A DNA stretch of 64,000 bases from Pseudomonas taiwanensis DSM 21245. Its GTDB lineage: Bacteria > Pseudomonadota > Gammaproteobacteria > Pseudomonadales > Pseudomonadaceae. The DNA lies in NCBI RefSeq assembly GCF_000425785.1, contig NZ_AUEC01000026.1, forward strand, positions 1 through 64,000, given 5' to 3'. Within the stretch, counting starts at the first letter, position 1. Each line of letters begins with the position of its first letter. Positions 29,792 to 38,912 of this stretch are shown here, in pieces. The notes under the pieces are model-generated. The model ran no database searches, was not told the DNA's origin, and saw only the letters and a program-made list of their open reading frames with translations. The position numbers were made by a program, and so were the translations under genes.

Positions 29792-31108
29792 TCAGTGGCT
29801 GAGCTGGCTGGAGAACTGCCCCACCGCATCCACCACTTTCTTCGCCCCTTCCTGAATCTCGACGATCACCCCACCGGTATCGGCCGCCAGCGCCAGCCCC
29901 TGCTCTGCCTGGCGCTTGCTGGTGTCGATGATCTCTACCGCGGCCTGGGCAAGCTGCTCGTTCTGCTGCACGACCCTGGCGATCTCCTCGGTGGCGGTAC
30001 TGGTGCGCGAGGCCAACTGACGCACTTCGTCGGCTACCACGGCAAAGCCTCGGCCCTGCTCGCCTGCGCGGGCTGCCTCGATGGCGGCGTTGAGGGCCAG
30101 CAGGTTGGTCTGGCCAGCGATGTCGCTGATGGTCTTGATGATCGAACCGATCACCCGCGACTGGGTGTCCAGCGCCTTGATCCCTTCGGCAGCCTCCTGC
30201 ATGGACGTTTCCAGGCCCCGCATCACGCTTACCGACTGGGTCACCACGTCAGTGGCCTTGCGCGCGCTGGAGTCCGTCTCCAGCGACGTGTTGTAGGCAA
30301 TATCGGCCGCCTGGGCCACCGCCAGTTCCTGATTGACCTGGTCGGTGATCACCGTGGCGAACTTCACGACTTTGTACAACACATCCTGGGCGTCGAAGAT
30401 CGGGTTGTAGGAAGCTTCCAGCCAGACCACCCGACCGTGGGCATCGACACGCTTGAACCGGTCGGCCACGTATTCGCCACGACGCAGTTTTTCCCAGAAT
30501 GCCTGGTACGCCGTAGAGTTCGCTTCTTCCGGCTCGCAGAAAATACGGTGGTGCTTGCCACGCACTTGCTCAAGGCTATAGCCCACCGACTGCAGGAAGC
30601 GGTCGTTGGCCGTTAACACATAGCCATCGAGGTTGAACTCGATCACGGCAGTGGAACGCATCAGCGCGTTGATCAGGCTCTCGTGCTCGCGCGACGTTTC
30701 GATGGTGCGGGTCAGGTCGCTGGAGTGCATGGTGAAATGCTTGATCCGCCCATCGCTGCCCTTGACCGGCTGCAGGATCGAACGCAGCCAGGCCTCCTGG
30801 CCGTTGCCACGCAGCAGCCGGAAAGCGCCGTTGAGGTGTTCGCCACGGGTGATGGCGTTCTTCATCCGCTCATAGAAATCAAGCTTCTTCACGTGCGCGG
30901 GGACGATCTCTTCGATATTGCGTCCTATCAACTGCTCGCTGCGGTACAGCATCTCGCTTTCGAAGTTGCTGTTGACCGCGTCGATGCGTCCCTGGGGGTC
31001 GAGCTGGAGCACGAGCATCTCGCTGTCGAGGCTGCACTTGACCTGCTCGATGGACAACAGGTCCTCGCGCAACTGCTGGATTTCTTTCTTGAGCTTTCTG
31101 TTGAACAT
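29792..31108 (-). CDS. Soluble PAS-PAS chemoreceptor (BdlA-like)
   Basis: A 438-residue methyl-accepting protein without membrane segments. A short coiled coil (~1-25) is followed by PAS 1 (~28-130, [22 protein letters not shown]), PAS 2 (~150-250, [23 protein letters not shown]) and a signalling domain with hairpin [20 protein letters not shown] near 345. The order PAS-PAS-MCP without an anchor is that of P. aeruginosa BdlA, which controls biofilm dispersion, but many energy-taxis receptors share it. The start at 31108 follows GGGAGAG; the 24 upstream codons are not conserved in type. The ligand or cofactor (possibly haem or FAD) is unknown. Confidence 0.85.
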   Translation of the reverse strand: MFNRKLKKEIQQLREDLLSIEQVKCSLDSEMLVLQLDPQGRIDAVNSNFESEMLYRSEQLIGRNIEEIVPAHVKKLDFYERMKNAITRGEHLNGAFRLLRGNGQEAWLRSILQPVKGSDGRIKHFTMHSSDLTRTIETSREHESLINALMRSTAVIEFNLDGYVLTANDRFLQSVGYSLEQVRGKHHRIFCEPEEANSTAYQAFWEKLRRGEYVADRFKRVDAHGRVVWLEASYNPIFDAQDVLYKVVKFATVITDQVNQELAVAQAADIAYNTSLETDSSARKATDVVTQSVSVMRGLETSMQEAAEGIKALDTQSRVIGSIIKTISDIAGQTNLLALNAAIEAARAGEQGRGFAVVADEVRQLASRTSTATEEIARVVQQNEQLAQAAVEIIDTSKRQAEQGLALAADTGGVIVEIQEGAKKVVDAVGQFSSQLSH

Positions 31109-31286
31109 CACCGCTCTCCCGGAGCGCGACCCATGATGGAATGCATCTGCATCGGCTACAGGTCCACGGTTCTTGAGCACTTTGCAACGAAATATTCACA
31201 GCGCCGGCGTCGCCGGAAATCAGGCGTCATCCGTGCGTCACTTCATCGTCACATGAGCGCAATGAAGCAGGCGGAAACTTTTTGTC

Positions 31287-32489
31287 ATGAATATGCCAGC
31301 CCTTCGCATCGCCCTTGTCAGTGAAACCTTCCCACCCGAGATCAACGGTGTGGCCAATACCCTTGGCCACTTGAGCGAAGGGCTTCGGCAACGCGGCCAT
31401 CAGGTGGAAATAGTACGGCCACGCCAGGCCGGTGATGGTCGTGACGAAAGTGACCAGGACCTGCTGCTGTGTCGAGGCTGGGCCCTGCCCGGCTACCCTG
31501 GGCTGCAATGGGGCGAAGTATCGATGCATACCCTGTGGCGCCGCTGGCGCAAACTGCGCCCGGACGTGCTGTACATCGCCACCGAAGGGCCGCTGGGGCT
31601 CAGCGCCTTGCGCGCAGCGCGGCGCCTGGGCATCGCGGTCGTCAGCGGCTTTCATACCAACTTCCCGCAGTACTCCGGCCAGTACGGGCTGGGCTTGTTG
31701 GCACGGCTGCTGACCCATTACCTGCGCTGGTTCCACCGGCGCACCGCCGCCACACTGGTACCCAGTGCCAGCCAGCAGCTTGAACTCGAGCGCCGGGGGT
31801 TCGAACGCCTGGCATTGATGGCCCGGGGCGTCGATGCCTGCCTGTTCAACCCGGCGCGACGCAGCCAGGCGCTGCGCGACAGTTGGGGGCTGGGGCCCCA
31901 TGACATTGCCGTCCTGCATGTCGGGCGACTGGCCGCGGAAAAGAATCTCGGCCTGCTGCGGCCCTGCCTGCAAACCTTGCAGAACACTTATCCACAGCTG
32001 CGCCTGCGCCTGGTGGTGGTGGGTGACGGCCCACAGCGAGCAACCCTCGAGCAGCAACTGCCGGAGGCCGTCTTCTGCGGCGCGCAACGAGGCGAATCCC
32101 TGGCCGAACACTATGCCAGTGGCGACCTGTTCCTGTTTCCGAGCCTGACCGAGACCTTTGGCAATGTCGTGCTCGAAGCGCTGGCTTCCGGCCTGGCGGT
32201 GGTTGCTTATGACGAGGCCGCCGCCGCCCAGCACATTCGCCATGGTCACAGCGGCGCCCTGGCCATGCCAGGAGACCAGGCCGCCTTCATCGACGCTGCC
32301 TGCTGGTTGCTGGAAGAGCACGAAACCCTGCGCCGTGTGCGCCTGAACGCTCGCCAGCATGCCAGCCGTCAGGGCTGGCCGGCGATTGTCGAGCAGTTCG
32401 AGGCGCACCTGCAAAGCGCCTGCAACCAGGCGCTAGCGACAGCCCCTGCGCTGACGATCAAGCCAGGGTCGACAATGCCTCGCGGCTAA
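31287..32489 (+). CDS. GT4-type glycosyltransferase
   Basis: A 400-residue GT-B fold enzyme of family GT4. The N-terminal acceptor domain opens with the motif SETFPPEINGVANTLGHL. The C-terminal nucleotide-sugar domain shows VGRLAAEKNLGLL (~220) and the E-x7-E motif SLTETFGNVVLEALASG (~290-306). It resembles MgtA/PimB-like mannosyl- or glucosyltransferases acting on lipids, but donor and acceptor cannot be stated. An ATG two codons downstream (31293) is an alternative start. Its last 32 bp overlap the convergent oxidoreductase gene. Confidence 0.88.
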   Translation: MNMPALRIALVSETFPPEINGVANTLGHLSEGLRQRGHQVEIVRPRQAGDGRDESDQDLLLCRGWALPGYPGLQWGEVSMHTLWRRWRKLRPDVLYIATEGPLGLSALRAARRLGIAVVSGFHTNFPQYSGQYGLGLLARLLTHYLRWFHRRTAATLVPSASQQLELERRGFERLALMARGVDACLFNPARRSQALRDSWGLGPHDIAVLHVGRLAAEKNLGLLRPCLQTLQNTYPQLRLRLVVVGDGPQRATLEQQLPEAVFCGAQRGESLAEHYASGDLFLFPSLTETFGNVVLEALASGLAVVAYDEAAAAQHIRHGHSGALAMPGDQAAFIDAACWLLEEHETLRRVRLNARQHASRQGWPAIVEQFEAHLQSACNQALATAPALTIKPGSTMPRG

Positions 32490-33561
32490 AGGGCAGTACC
32501 TCCGTCTCACGCCCCTCGCGGACCTTGAGTGCCCACTCGGCATCCACCAGCAGCGCCCTACCCACTGCCACCAGGTCGAACTCTTCATCGCCGAGGCGAC
32601 GCAACAGCCCTTCGAGGCTGGCCGGCTTGGCCACTTTGTCGGTGTCGACCATGAACTGCAAAAACTCCCCCTCCAACCCGACGCTGCCCACGGTGATGGT
32701 GGGCTTGCCGGTGAGCTTGCGGGTCCAACCCGCCAGGTTCAGTTCAGAGCCTTCGAACTCAGGCTCCCAGAAACGTCGAGTTGAACAGTGGAAGATATCC
32801 ACACCGGCTTCGGACAACGGCTTGAGGAAAGCGCCCAAGGCCTCCGGGGTGTCTACCAGTCGTGCACTGTAGTCCTGCTGCTTCCACTGCGAGAAACGCA
32901 AGATGATCGGAAAGTCCGGGCCGACCGCGGCGCGTACTGCCTGGATCAGCTCGATGGCGAACCGCGAACGGGCGGCCAGGTCGCCGCCGTATTCATCCTC
33001 GCGCTGGTTGCTGGAGGCCCAGAAGAATTGGTCGATGAGGTAGCCATGGGCACCGTGAATCTCCACCCCATCCATGCCAATGGCCTGGGCATCGCTGGCG
33101 GCCTGGGCGAAAGCGCTGATTACCTCACGGATATCGTCATGGGTCATTCCATGCACCAGCACCTGGCCGTCTTTTACCTTCTCGCTCGGCCCGTAGCCCG
33201 GCACACTGGCATCTGGCTCGGTACCCAGGCGGCGTACCGCGCCCACGTGCCAGAGCTGCGGCACGATGCGCCCGCCTTCGGCGTGAACCGCATCGACCAC
33301 CTGTTTCCAACCCGCCAGGGCATCCGCGCCGTAGAAACGTGGAACGTTGGGGTAGCCATTGGCCGCCCGGTGACCCACTGTGGTGCCCTCGGTGATGATC
33401 AACCCCACACCTGCGGCCGCGCGGCGGCGGTAGTAATCGACGACGCCATCGTGAGGAACGCCACCCGGGCAGAAGGTCCGGGTCATGGGGGCCATGACGA
33501 CGCGGGTCGGCAACTGCAGGGCGCCGAAGGTAAAGGGTTGGAACAGCGGGTTGGTTGACAT
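32458..33561 (-). CDS. NADH:flavin oxidoreductase, Old Yellow Enzyme family
   Basis: A 367-residue FMN-dependent TIM-barrel enzyme that reduces activated C=C bonds (enoates, nitro compounds). Features are PTRVVMAPMTRTF at ~18-30, the substrate-binding pair His-Gly-Ala-His in VEIHGAHGYLIDQFF (~172-186), the family signature SNQREDEYGGDLAARSRF and the phosphate-binding VGRALL near the end. The family includes XenA/XenB and OPR-like reductases; the subgroup is unclear. It has a weak ribosome-binding site. The start is supported by the FxPFTFGALQLPTR N-terminus. Confidence 0.9.
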   Translation of the reverse strand: MSTNPLFQPFTFGALQLPTRVVMAPMTRTFCPGGVPHDGVVDYYRRRAAAGVGLIITEGTTVGHRAANGYPNVPRFYGADALAGWKQVVDAVHAEGGRIVPQLWHVGAVRRLGTEPDASVPGYGPSEKVKDGQVLVHGMTHDDIREVISAFAQAASDAQAIGMDGVEIHGAHGYLIDQFFWASSNQREDEYGGDLAARSRFAIELIQAVRAAVGPDFPIILRFSQWKQQDYSARLVDTPEALGAFLKPLSEAGVDIFHCSTRRFWEPEFEGSELNLAGWTRKLTGKPTITVGSVGLEGEFLQFMVDTDKVAKPASLEGLLRRLGDEEFDLVAVGRALLVDAEWALKVREGRETEVLPFSREALSTLA

Positions 33562-33663
33562 GGGGGCGCGTCCGTCTGGGGAGGAATTGCGCCTGAGGTT
33601 AGGGGGAGAGGAAGGCCTGGCCCAGTATTATTGATCTGGGTGATTCTGGGGTATCGCCGGTAC

Positions 33664-33733
33664 CGGCCTCATCGCCGGCGAACCGGCTCCCACAGGACCT
33701 GCGCGGTCCTCTGTCGGAGCCGGCCTGCCGTCG
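33664..33733. repeat. REP element with inverted flank
   Basis: The core CATCGCCGGCGAACCGGCTC is followed by an inverted partial copy GTCGGAGCCGGCCTGCCG about 50 bp later, giving a two-REP cluster between the oxidoreductase promoter and the end of the peroxidase gene. Confidence 0.65.
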
Positions 33734-33742
33734 ATGAAGACT

Positions 33743-34225
33743 TCAACCCAGCGCTTTCTCGATGGCCTGCACCACGGACGGATCATCCGGCGCGGTACGC
33801 GGTGCGAACCGGGCCAGCACACGCCCGTCCTTGCCCACCAGAAACTTTTCGAAGTTCCAGGTGATATCCCCCGGGAACTCGGCGCCCTCGCCCGCCAGCA
33901 GGCGATACAACGAGTGACGTTGCGGCCCGTTTACTTCGAGTTTGCTTCCCAAAGGGAAGCTCACGCCGTAATTCAGGCTGCAGAACGCCTGAATCTCCTT
34001 TTCGCTGCCCGGTTCCTGGCCGGCAAACTGGTTGCATGGCAGGCCAAGCACGTTGAAACCTTTGTCCTTGTAGTCCTGGTAAAGATTCTCCAGGGCTTTG
34101 TACTGCGGCGTCAGACCACACTTGGAGGCAACATTGACCACCAGCACCACCTGGCCCTTGAACGGGGCCAGGGGCAGGTCCTCGCCGTTCAACGCCTTCA
34201 ACGTCAGGTCGTGAAATGCACTCAT
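33743..34225 (-). CDS. Glutathione peroxidase (Cys type)
   Basis: A 160-residue thioredoxin-fold peroxidase that reduces hydroperoxides. The catalytic tetrad is present with Cys in place of selenocysteine: Cys36 (ASKCGLTPQY), Gln in NQFAGQEPGS (~71) and Trp/Asn in TWNFEKFL (~125). The start at 34225 follows GAGGGGA; a longer frame from 34276 is rejected. Bacterial Cys-type enzymes often use thioredoxin rather than glutathione. Confidence 0.93.
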   Translation of the reverse strand: MSAFHDLTLKALNGEDLPLAPFKGQVVLVVNVASKCGLTPQYKALENLYQDYKDKGFNVLGLPCNQFAGQEPGSEKEIQAFCSLNYGVSFPLGSKLEVNGPQRHSLYRLLAGEGAEFPGDITWNFEKFLVGKDGRVLARFAPRTAPDDPSVVQAIEKALG

Positions 34226-34277
34226 GATAAATCCCCTCTGAGGTTCCTGGTTGCCGCTGGGGCGAAACCCGCCCACT

Positions 34278-34341
34278 AAAAAGGCGCTCGTTCAAGCCGT
34301 CCACCTTCCGTTGGGAAGGCTGGTCGGCTTGCCCGAGCGCC
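34278..34341 (-). terminator. Three-stem terminator hairpin downstream of slyD
   Basis: Nested arms are GGCGCTCG/CGAGCGCC (34283-34290 with 34334-34341), AAGCCG/CGGCTT (34294-34299 with 34325-34330) and CCTTCC/GGAAGG (34304-34309 with 34314-34319), around a GTTG loop. On the minus strand the structure is followed by TTTTT. It is unusually long for a terminator. Confidence 0.8.
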
Positions 34342-34370
34342 TGGCGACTTTCTGAGCTTAGCGCAGAAAA

Positions 34371-34856
34371 TCAGTGGTGATGGCCACCTTCACCATGGAT
34401 GTGACGGTGAGCGATCTCTTCCTCGCTGGCGTCACGCACGTCGACGACCTTGACCTTGAAGTTCAGGCGCTGGCCAGCCAGAGGGTGGTTGCCGTCGACA
34501 GTGACGTCATCGCCGTCGATGTCGCGGATGGTGACGATCTGCATCTGGCCGTCCGGCGCCGAAGCGTGGAACTGCATGCCGACTTCCAGCTCGTCGACGC
34601 CTTCGAACATGCTGCGGTTCAGGGTGCTGACCAGCTCGGCCAGGTATTCGCCGTAGGCTTCTTCCGGCTCGATGGCAACGGCCAGCTCGTCACCGGACTC
34701 TTTGCCTTCCAGGGCTTTTTCCAGGCCCGGGATGATGTTGGCGGCACCGTGCAGGTACACCAGCGGCGCGCCGCCGACGGAGCTGTCGATGACCTCACCG
34801 GCGTCGTTGGTCAGGGTATATTCGATGGAGACAGCCTTGTTGGCGGCGATCAGCAT
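34371..34856 (-). CDS. slyD: FKBP-type peptidyl-prolyl isomerase SlyD
   Basis: A 161-residue prolyl isomerase/chaperone. It has an FKBP core interrupted by an insert-in-flap domain (GAPLVYLHGAANIIPGLEKAL, then AVAIEPEEAYGEY...). The C-terminus is short and His-rich (AHRHIHGEGGHHH) and may bind Ni2+ or other metals, as in E. coli SlyD, though the tail is much shorter. The start at 34856 follows AAGG. It is divergent from the DUF3565 gene with only 14 bp between the starts. Confidence 0.93.
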   Translation of the reverse strand: MLIAANKAVSIEYTLTNDAGEVIDSSVGGAPLVYLHGAANIIPGLEKALEGKESGDELAVAIEPEEAYGEYLAELVSTLNRSMFEGVDELEVGMQFHASAPDGQMQIVTIRDIDGDDVTVDGNHPLAGQRLNFKVKVVDVRDASEEEIAHRHIHGEGGHHH

Positions 34857-34870
34857 GGGGGCACGACCTT

Positions 34871-35158
34871 TTGCAAAAGTATGTAGAGGACACCAGTGTA
34901 ACCAAGGCACCGTCCGAATGCGAACGCACCGCGGACCAGGAGCGGCCCATCAGTCGGATCACCGGCTTTCACCAGGACGAAGAAGGCCACTGGGTGGTCG
35001 AGCTTTCCTGCGGCCATACCCAACATCTGCGCCACCAACCCCCTTGGCAGGCTCGCCCGTGGGTGCTCGACGCCGGACAACGGCGACAGCACATCGGACA
35101 GGCTTTCGCCTGCGGCTGGTGCGCACAGGGGGCCGATAGCGCTACCCTTGGCCGTTGA
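34871..35158 (+). CDS. DUF3565 family protein
   Basis: The family core spans residues ~27-88: RITGFHQDEEGHWVVELSCG, GHTQHLRHQPPW, ARPWVLDAGQR and a terminal Cys-x2-Cys (FACGWCAQG). Three Cys and several His suggest a small metal site. No ATG or GTG is available in frame; the TTG at 34871 is the only visible start, and only 14 bp separate it from slyD, so the true N-terminus is uncertain. Function unknown. It precedes pta on the same strand with a 31-bp gap. Confidence 0.72.
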   Translation: MQKYVEDTSVTKAPSECERTADQERPISRITGFHQDEEGHWVVELSCGHTQHLRHQPPWQARPWVLDAGQRRQHIGQAFACGWCAQGADSATLGR

Positions 35159-35189
35159 TTCCTTGCACCGCTTATTTCGAGAAGCACGC

Positions 35190-37277
35190 ATGCAGACATT
35201 TTTCATTGCGCCGACCGACTTTGGTGTCGGCCTGACCTCCATCAGCCTGGGCCTGGTGCGCACCCTGGAGCGCGCCGGGCTGAAGGTGGGTTTCTTCAAG
35301 CCCATTGCCCAGCCTCATCCGGGCGATACCGGCCCCGAGCGCTCCAGCGAGCTGGTGGCCCGCACCCACGGCATCAAGCCGCCTGTTCCGCTGAGCCTGG
35401 CCCATGTGGAACGCATGCTCGGCGACGGCCAGCTGGACGAACTGCTGGAAGAGATCATCCGGCTTTACCAACAAGCTTGCGTCGGCAATGACGTGGTGGT
35501 GGTCGAAGGCATGGTGCCAACCCGGCATGCCAGCTATGCGGCGCGGGTCAACCTGCACCTGGCCAAGAGCCTGGACGCCGAAGTGATCCTGGTTTCGGCG
35601 CCGGAAAACGAAGTGCTCAGCGAGCTCTCCGGCCGCGTCGAGTTGCAAGCCCAGCTGTTCGGTGGCCCACGCGACCCGAAAGTGCTCGGGGTGATCCTCA
35701 ACAAAGTGCGAACCGATGAGAGCATGGCCGAGTTCGCCACGCGCCTTCGCGAGCATTCGCCCCTGCTGCGCGGCGATGACTTCCGACTGCTCGGCTGCAT
35801 TCCCTACCAGCCCGAGCTCAATGCCCCGCGCACCCGCGACGTGGCCGAGCTGCTGGGTGCGCAAGTGCTCAACGCCGGCGACTACGAGCAGCGGCGCATG
35901 AACAAGATCATCATCTGCGCCCGCACAGTGGCCAATACCGTCCCCTTGCTGACGCCGGGCACCCTGGTGGTCACGCCAGGCGACCGTGACGACATCATCC
36001 TCGCAGTGAGCCTGGCGGCGATCAACGGCGTCCCCCTGGCCGGGCTGTTGCTGACCAGCGACAGCAAGCCAGACACCCGCATCCTTGGCCTGTGCCGTGG
36101 CGCCCTGCAGGCTGGCCTGCCGATCCTGTCGGTCAGCACCGGCTCGTACGACACCGCCAACCAGCTCAACTCGTTGAACCGCGAGATACCGGTGGATGAC
36201 CGCGAGCGCGCCGAATTCATCACCGACTTCGTGGCCAGCCACCTCGACGCCGCTTGGCTGCACCAGCGTTGCGGTACCCCGCGCGAGCTGCGCCTGTCAC
36301 CCGCGGTGTTCCGCTACCAGTTGATCCAACGCGCCCAACAAGCCAACAAGCGCATCGTGCTGCCCGAAGGTGCCGAGCCGTTGCTGGTGCAGGCGGCTGC
36401 CATCTGCCAGGCGCGCGGCATCGCCCGCTGCGTGCTGCTGGCCAAACCCGAGGACGTCGAGGCGGTAGCCCGCGCGCAGGGCATCAGCCTACCGGCGGAC
36501 CTGGAAATTCTCGACCCGGAACAGATCCGCGGGCGCTATGTCGAACCGATGGTCGACCTGCGCAAGAGCAAGAACCTCAATGCGCCCATGGCCGAGCAGC
36601 AACTGGAGGACCCGGTCGTGATCGGCACCATGATGCTGGCACTGGATGAGGTCGACGGCCTGGTTTCTGGCTTGGTGCACTCCACCGCCAACACGATCCG
36701 CCCTGCCCTGCAACTGATCAAGACCGCCCCGGGCGCCAGCCTGGTGTCCTCGGTGTACTTCATGCTGTTCCCCGACCAGGTGCTGGTGTACGGCGATTGC
36801 GTGATGAACCCGCACCCCAGCGCCAGCGAACTGGCCGAAATTGCCCGGCAGAGCGCCGAATCCGCGCAGGCGTTCGGCATCGCGCCACGGGTTGCGATGA
36901 TCAGCTATTCGAGCGATTCGGCGAGCGATGATGAAGTGGAAAAAGTGCGAGAAGCGACACGCCTGGCACAGAGCGTCGAACGCAACCTGCTGATTGACGG
37001 CCCGCTGCAGTACGACGCGGCAGCCAACCCCGAGATCGCCCGTCAGCTGGCACCGCAAAGCCCAGTGGCCGGGCGTGCCACGGTATTCGTATTCCCCGAC
37101 CTGAATACCGGCAATACCACCCACAAAGCGGTGCAGCGCAGCACCGACGGGGTCAGCCTGGGACCTATGCTGCAGGGGTTGCGCAAGCCGGTGAACGACT
37201 TGCCGCGTGGAGCACAGGTGGACGATATCGTGCACACCATTGCCTTGACGGCGATTCAGGCCAGCGTGGTGCGCTAG
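35190..37277 (+). CDS. pta: Phosphate acetyltransferase, long form
   Basis: A 695-residue enzyme interconverting acetyl-CoA and acetyl phosphate. It has an N-terminal P-loop-like/CobQ domain (~1-210, TDFGVGLTSISLGLVRTLERAG), a DRTGG domain (~215-330) and a catalytic PTA/PTB domain (~375-695, RIVLPEGAEP, VHSTANTIRPALQLIK, FPDLNTGNTTHKAVQR). The ATG at 35190 is preceded by GAGAAG; a longer frame from 35148 is rejected. In many bacteria ackA is adjacent; here no acetate kinase gene is in the window. Confidence 0.95.
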   Translation: MQTFFIAPTDFGVGLTSISLGLVRTLERAGLKVGFFKPIAQPHPGDTGPERSSELVARTHGIKPPVPLSLAHVERMLGDGQLDELLEEIIRLYQQACVGNDVVVVEGMVPTRHASYAARVNLHLAKSLDAEVILVSAPENEVLSELSGRVELQAQLFGGPRDPKVLGVILNKVRTDESMAEFATRLREHSPLLRGDDFRLLGCIPYQPELNAPRTRDVAELLGAQVLNAGDYEQRRMNKIIICARTVANTVPLLTPGTLVVTPGDRDDIILAVSLAAINGVPLAGLLLTSDSKPDTRILGLCRGALQAGLPILSVSTGSYDTANQLNSLNREIPVDDRERAEFITDFVASHLDAAWLHQRCGTPRELRLSPAVFRYQLIQRAQQANKRIVLPEGAEPLLVQAAAICQARGIARCVLLAKPEDVEAVARAQGISLPADLEILDPEQIRGRYVEPMVDLRKSKNLNAPMAEQQLEDPVVIGTMMLALDEVDGLVSGLVHSTANTIRPALQLIKTAPGASLVSSVYFMLFPDQVLVYGDCVMNPHPSASELAEIARQSAESAQAFGIAPRVAMISYSSDSASDDEVEKVREATRLAQSVERNLLIDGPLQYDAAANPEIARQLAPQSPVAGRATVFVFPDLNTGNTTHKAVQRSTDGVSLGPMLQGLRKPVNDLPRGAQVDDIVHTIALTAIQASVVR

Positions 37278-37283
37278 AGAGAA

Positions 37284-37302
37284 GGGGCTGCATGGCAGCC
37301 CC
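37284..37302. terminator. Shared hairpin between pta and the OmpA-type gene
   Basis: GGGGCTGC-atg-GCAGCCCC lies 6 bp after the pta stop. The minus-strand tail TTCTC is moderately T-rich; the plus-strand tail is not. It is probably a bidirectional transcript end. Confidence 0.5.
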
Positions 37303-37358
37303 GGATCAAGGCCGCTGCGACAGTGGTTGAAGACACTGCGCAGCAGCCCCTATCTCAA

Positions 37359-38078
37359 TCAAGGGTACTGCTGAACCTGACCCTGCTGGTCATACTGCTG
37401 GCCAGGAATCGGCTTCAGGTTGACCTCGACACGGCGGTTCTGCGCCCGGCCATTGGCATCGGCATTGCTGGCGATCGGTTGGTCCGGGCCCATACCGCGC
37501 ACCGTGACGCGCGAGGCATCGACACCTTGGGAGGTCAGGTAGCTGCTGACTGCCTGGGCACGGCGCTGGGACAGGTCCATGTTGTGCTGGCGGCTGCCGG
37601 TGCTGTCGGTGAAGCCAACCACTTCGATGGTGTTCTGGTTGAACTGCTTGAACGAACTGGCCAGGTTGTTCAGCGGTGTGTAGAAGCTAGGGGCAATGTT
37701 CGCCGAATCGGTAGCGAAGGTAATGTTGCCTGGCATGATCAGCTTGATCTGGTCACCCTGACGCTGAACCTCGACGCCGGTGTTTGCCATTTGCGCGCGC
37801 AGCGCGGCTTCCTGCTTGTCGGCGTAGTAGCCATAGCCTGCGGCAGCGGCACCGACGGCGGCTGCACCGATCAACGCACCCTTGCCACGGTTGTTGTGGT
37901 CGATGGCGGCACCGGCGATAGCACCGGCCAGCGCGCCCAAGCCACCGTACTTGGCGGTTTTGCTCATCCCGGTGGAGCCCTGCGCCTGACCCTGGCTGTC
38001 ATAGGGGTTCTGGTTGGCACAGCCGGCCATCAGGGCCGCGGCGGTTGCGACGATAATCAGACGACGCATGGTGAACAT
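37359..38078 (-). CDS. OmpA-family lipoprotein (YiaD-like)
   Basis: A 239-residue outer-membrane lipoprotein. The signal peptide ends with lipobox LMAGC (Cys ~19). Glycine-zipper segments (GLGALAGAIAGAAI, ALIGAAAVGAAAAGYGYY, ~45-85) precede a C-terminal OmpA peptidoglycan-binding domain (~110-220) with the key NMDLSQRRAQAVSSYL, NADANGRAQNRRVEV stretch. It likely tethers the outer membrane to peptidoglycan. The start at 38078 follows TAGGAG; ATGs at 38102 and 38069 are alternatives. Confidence 0.9.
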   Translation of the reverse strand: MFTMRRLIIVATAAALMAGCANQNPYDSQGQAQGSTGMSKTAKYGGLGALAGAIAGAAIDHNNRGKGALIGAAAVGAAAAGYGYYADKQEAALRAQMANTGVEVQRQGDQIKLIMPGNITFATDSANIAPSFYTPLNNLASSFKQFNQNTIEVVGFTDSTGSRQHNMDLSQRRAQAVSSYLTSQGVDASRVTVRGMGPDQPIASNADANGRAQNRRVEVNLKPIPGQQYDQQGQVQQYP

Positions 38079-38187
38079 GGACAAGCTCCTACTGAAATTC
38101 ATGTGTACGGCAGAGCGCGAATGGATCTTCGCCAGCCTTGGATGGGTAATTTACGGAAAAATTCCATGAAAGGCTTTTCATGATGGC

Positions 38188-38844
38188 TCACGCCCGCACG
38201 AAAGGGTTCTCGCGCATTTCGTCGCCCAGGCGTGTGTCAGGGCCGTGGCCAGTCACCACGATGGCCTCTTCATCCAGGCGATACAACCGTTCCTTGATAG
38301 AGCGCACGATGGCCCGCTGATCGCCACCCCACAAATCGGTGCGGCCAATTCCACGGCGGAACAGGGTGTCACCGGCTACCAACAGCTTGGCCTCGGCGAA
38401 CCAGAAGCTCATCGAACCCGGCGTGTGTCCCGGGGTGTGCAACGCCACGCCACAACCGCAGGCCAGTTCCTCGTCGTCCCCAAGCCAGCGGTCTGGCGAA
38501 GGCACCGGCGTGTAGGGCACCCCGAACATCTGGCACTGCATTTCCAGGTTGTCCCACAGCGGCTGGTCATCCTTGTGCAGATGCAGGGTGGCGCCAGTCA
38601 ACTCCTTGAGCTTGCCTGAGGCAAGGAAATGGTCGAAGTGCGCGTGGGTGTGAATGATGCTCACCAAGGTCAGGCCATGGGCCTGCAGGCGGGCGAGAAT
38701 CTTGTCCGGGTCACCCCCGGGATCGACCACGATGGCTTTTTTGCTGACAGGGTCGCCGATCAGCGTGCAGTTGCACTGCAGGGGGCCGACGGGGAACGTT
38801 TCGCGGATGAGGGTGGTTTGCGGGGGCATCTGGCTACCGGGCAT
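38188..38844 (-). CDS. MBL-fold metallohydrolase (glyoxalase II-like)
   Basis: A ~218-residue metallo-beta-lactamase-fold enzyme. The zinc motif HTHAHFDHF lies near residue 65-73, with further ligands in HTPGHTPGSM (~140) and the Asp of GDTLFRRGIGRTDL, and the final His in VTGHGPDT. It belongs to the YcbL/GloB-related group that hydrolyses thioesters such as S-lactoylglutathione; the specific substrate is not known. The start is uncertain: ATGs at 38844 and 38829 both lack a good ribosome-binding site. A large inverted repeat lies directly upstream. Confidence 0.85.
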   Translation of the reverse strand: MPGSQMPPQTTLIRETFPVGPLQCNCTLIGDPVSKKAIVVDPGGDPDKILARLQAHGLTLVSIIHTHAHFDHFLASGKLKELTGATLHLHKDDQPLWDNLEMQCQMFGVPYTPVPSPDRWLGDDEELACGCGVALHTPGHTPGSMSFWFAEAKLLVAGDTLFRRGIGRTDLWGGDQRAIVRSIKERLYRLDEEAIVVTGHGPDTRLGDEMRENPFVRA

Positions 38845-38912
38845 GTCCGAGTATGTTTGGGGCGATTCAGACGAGAGCCTACCATCAGTTCTGTAGTGAG
38901 GCGCAGATCGAG

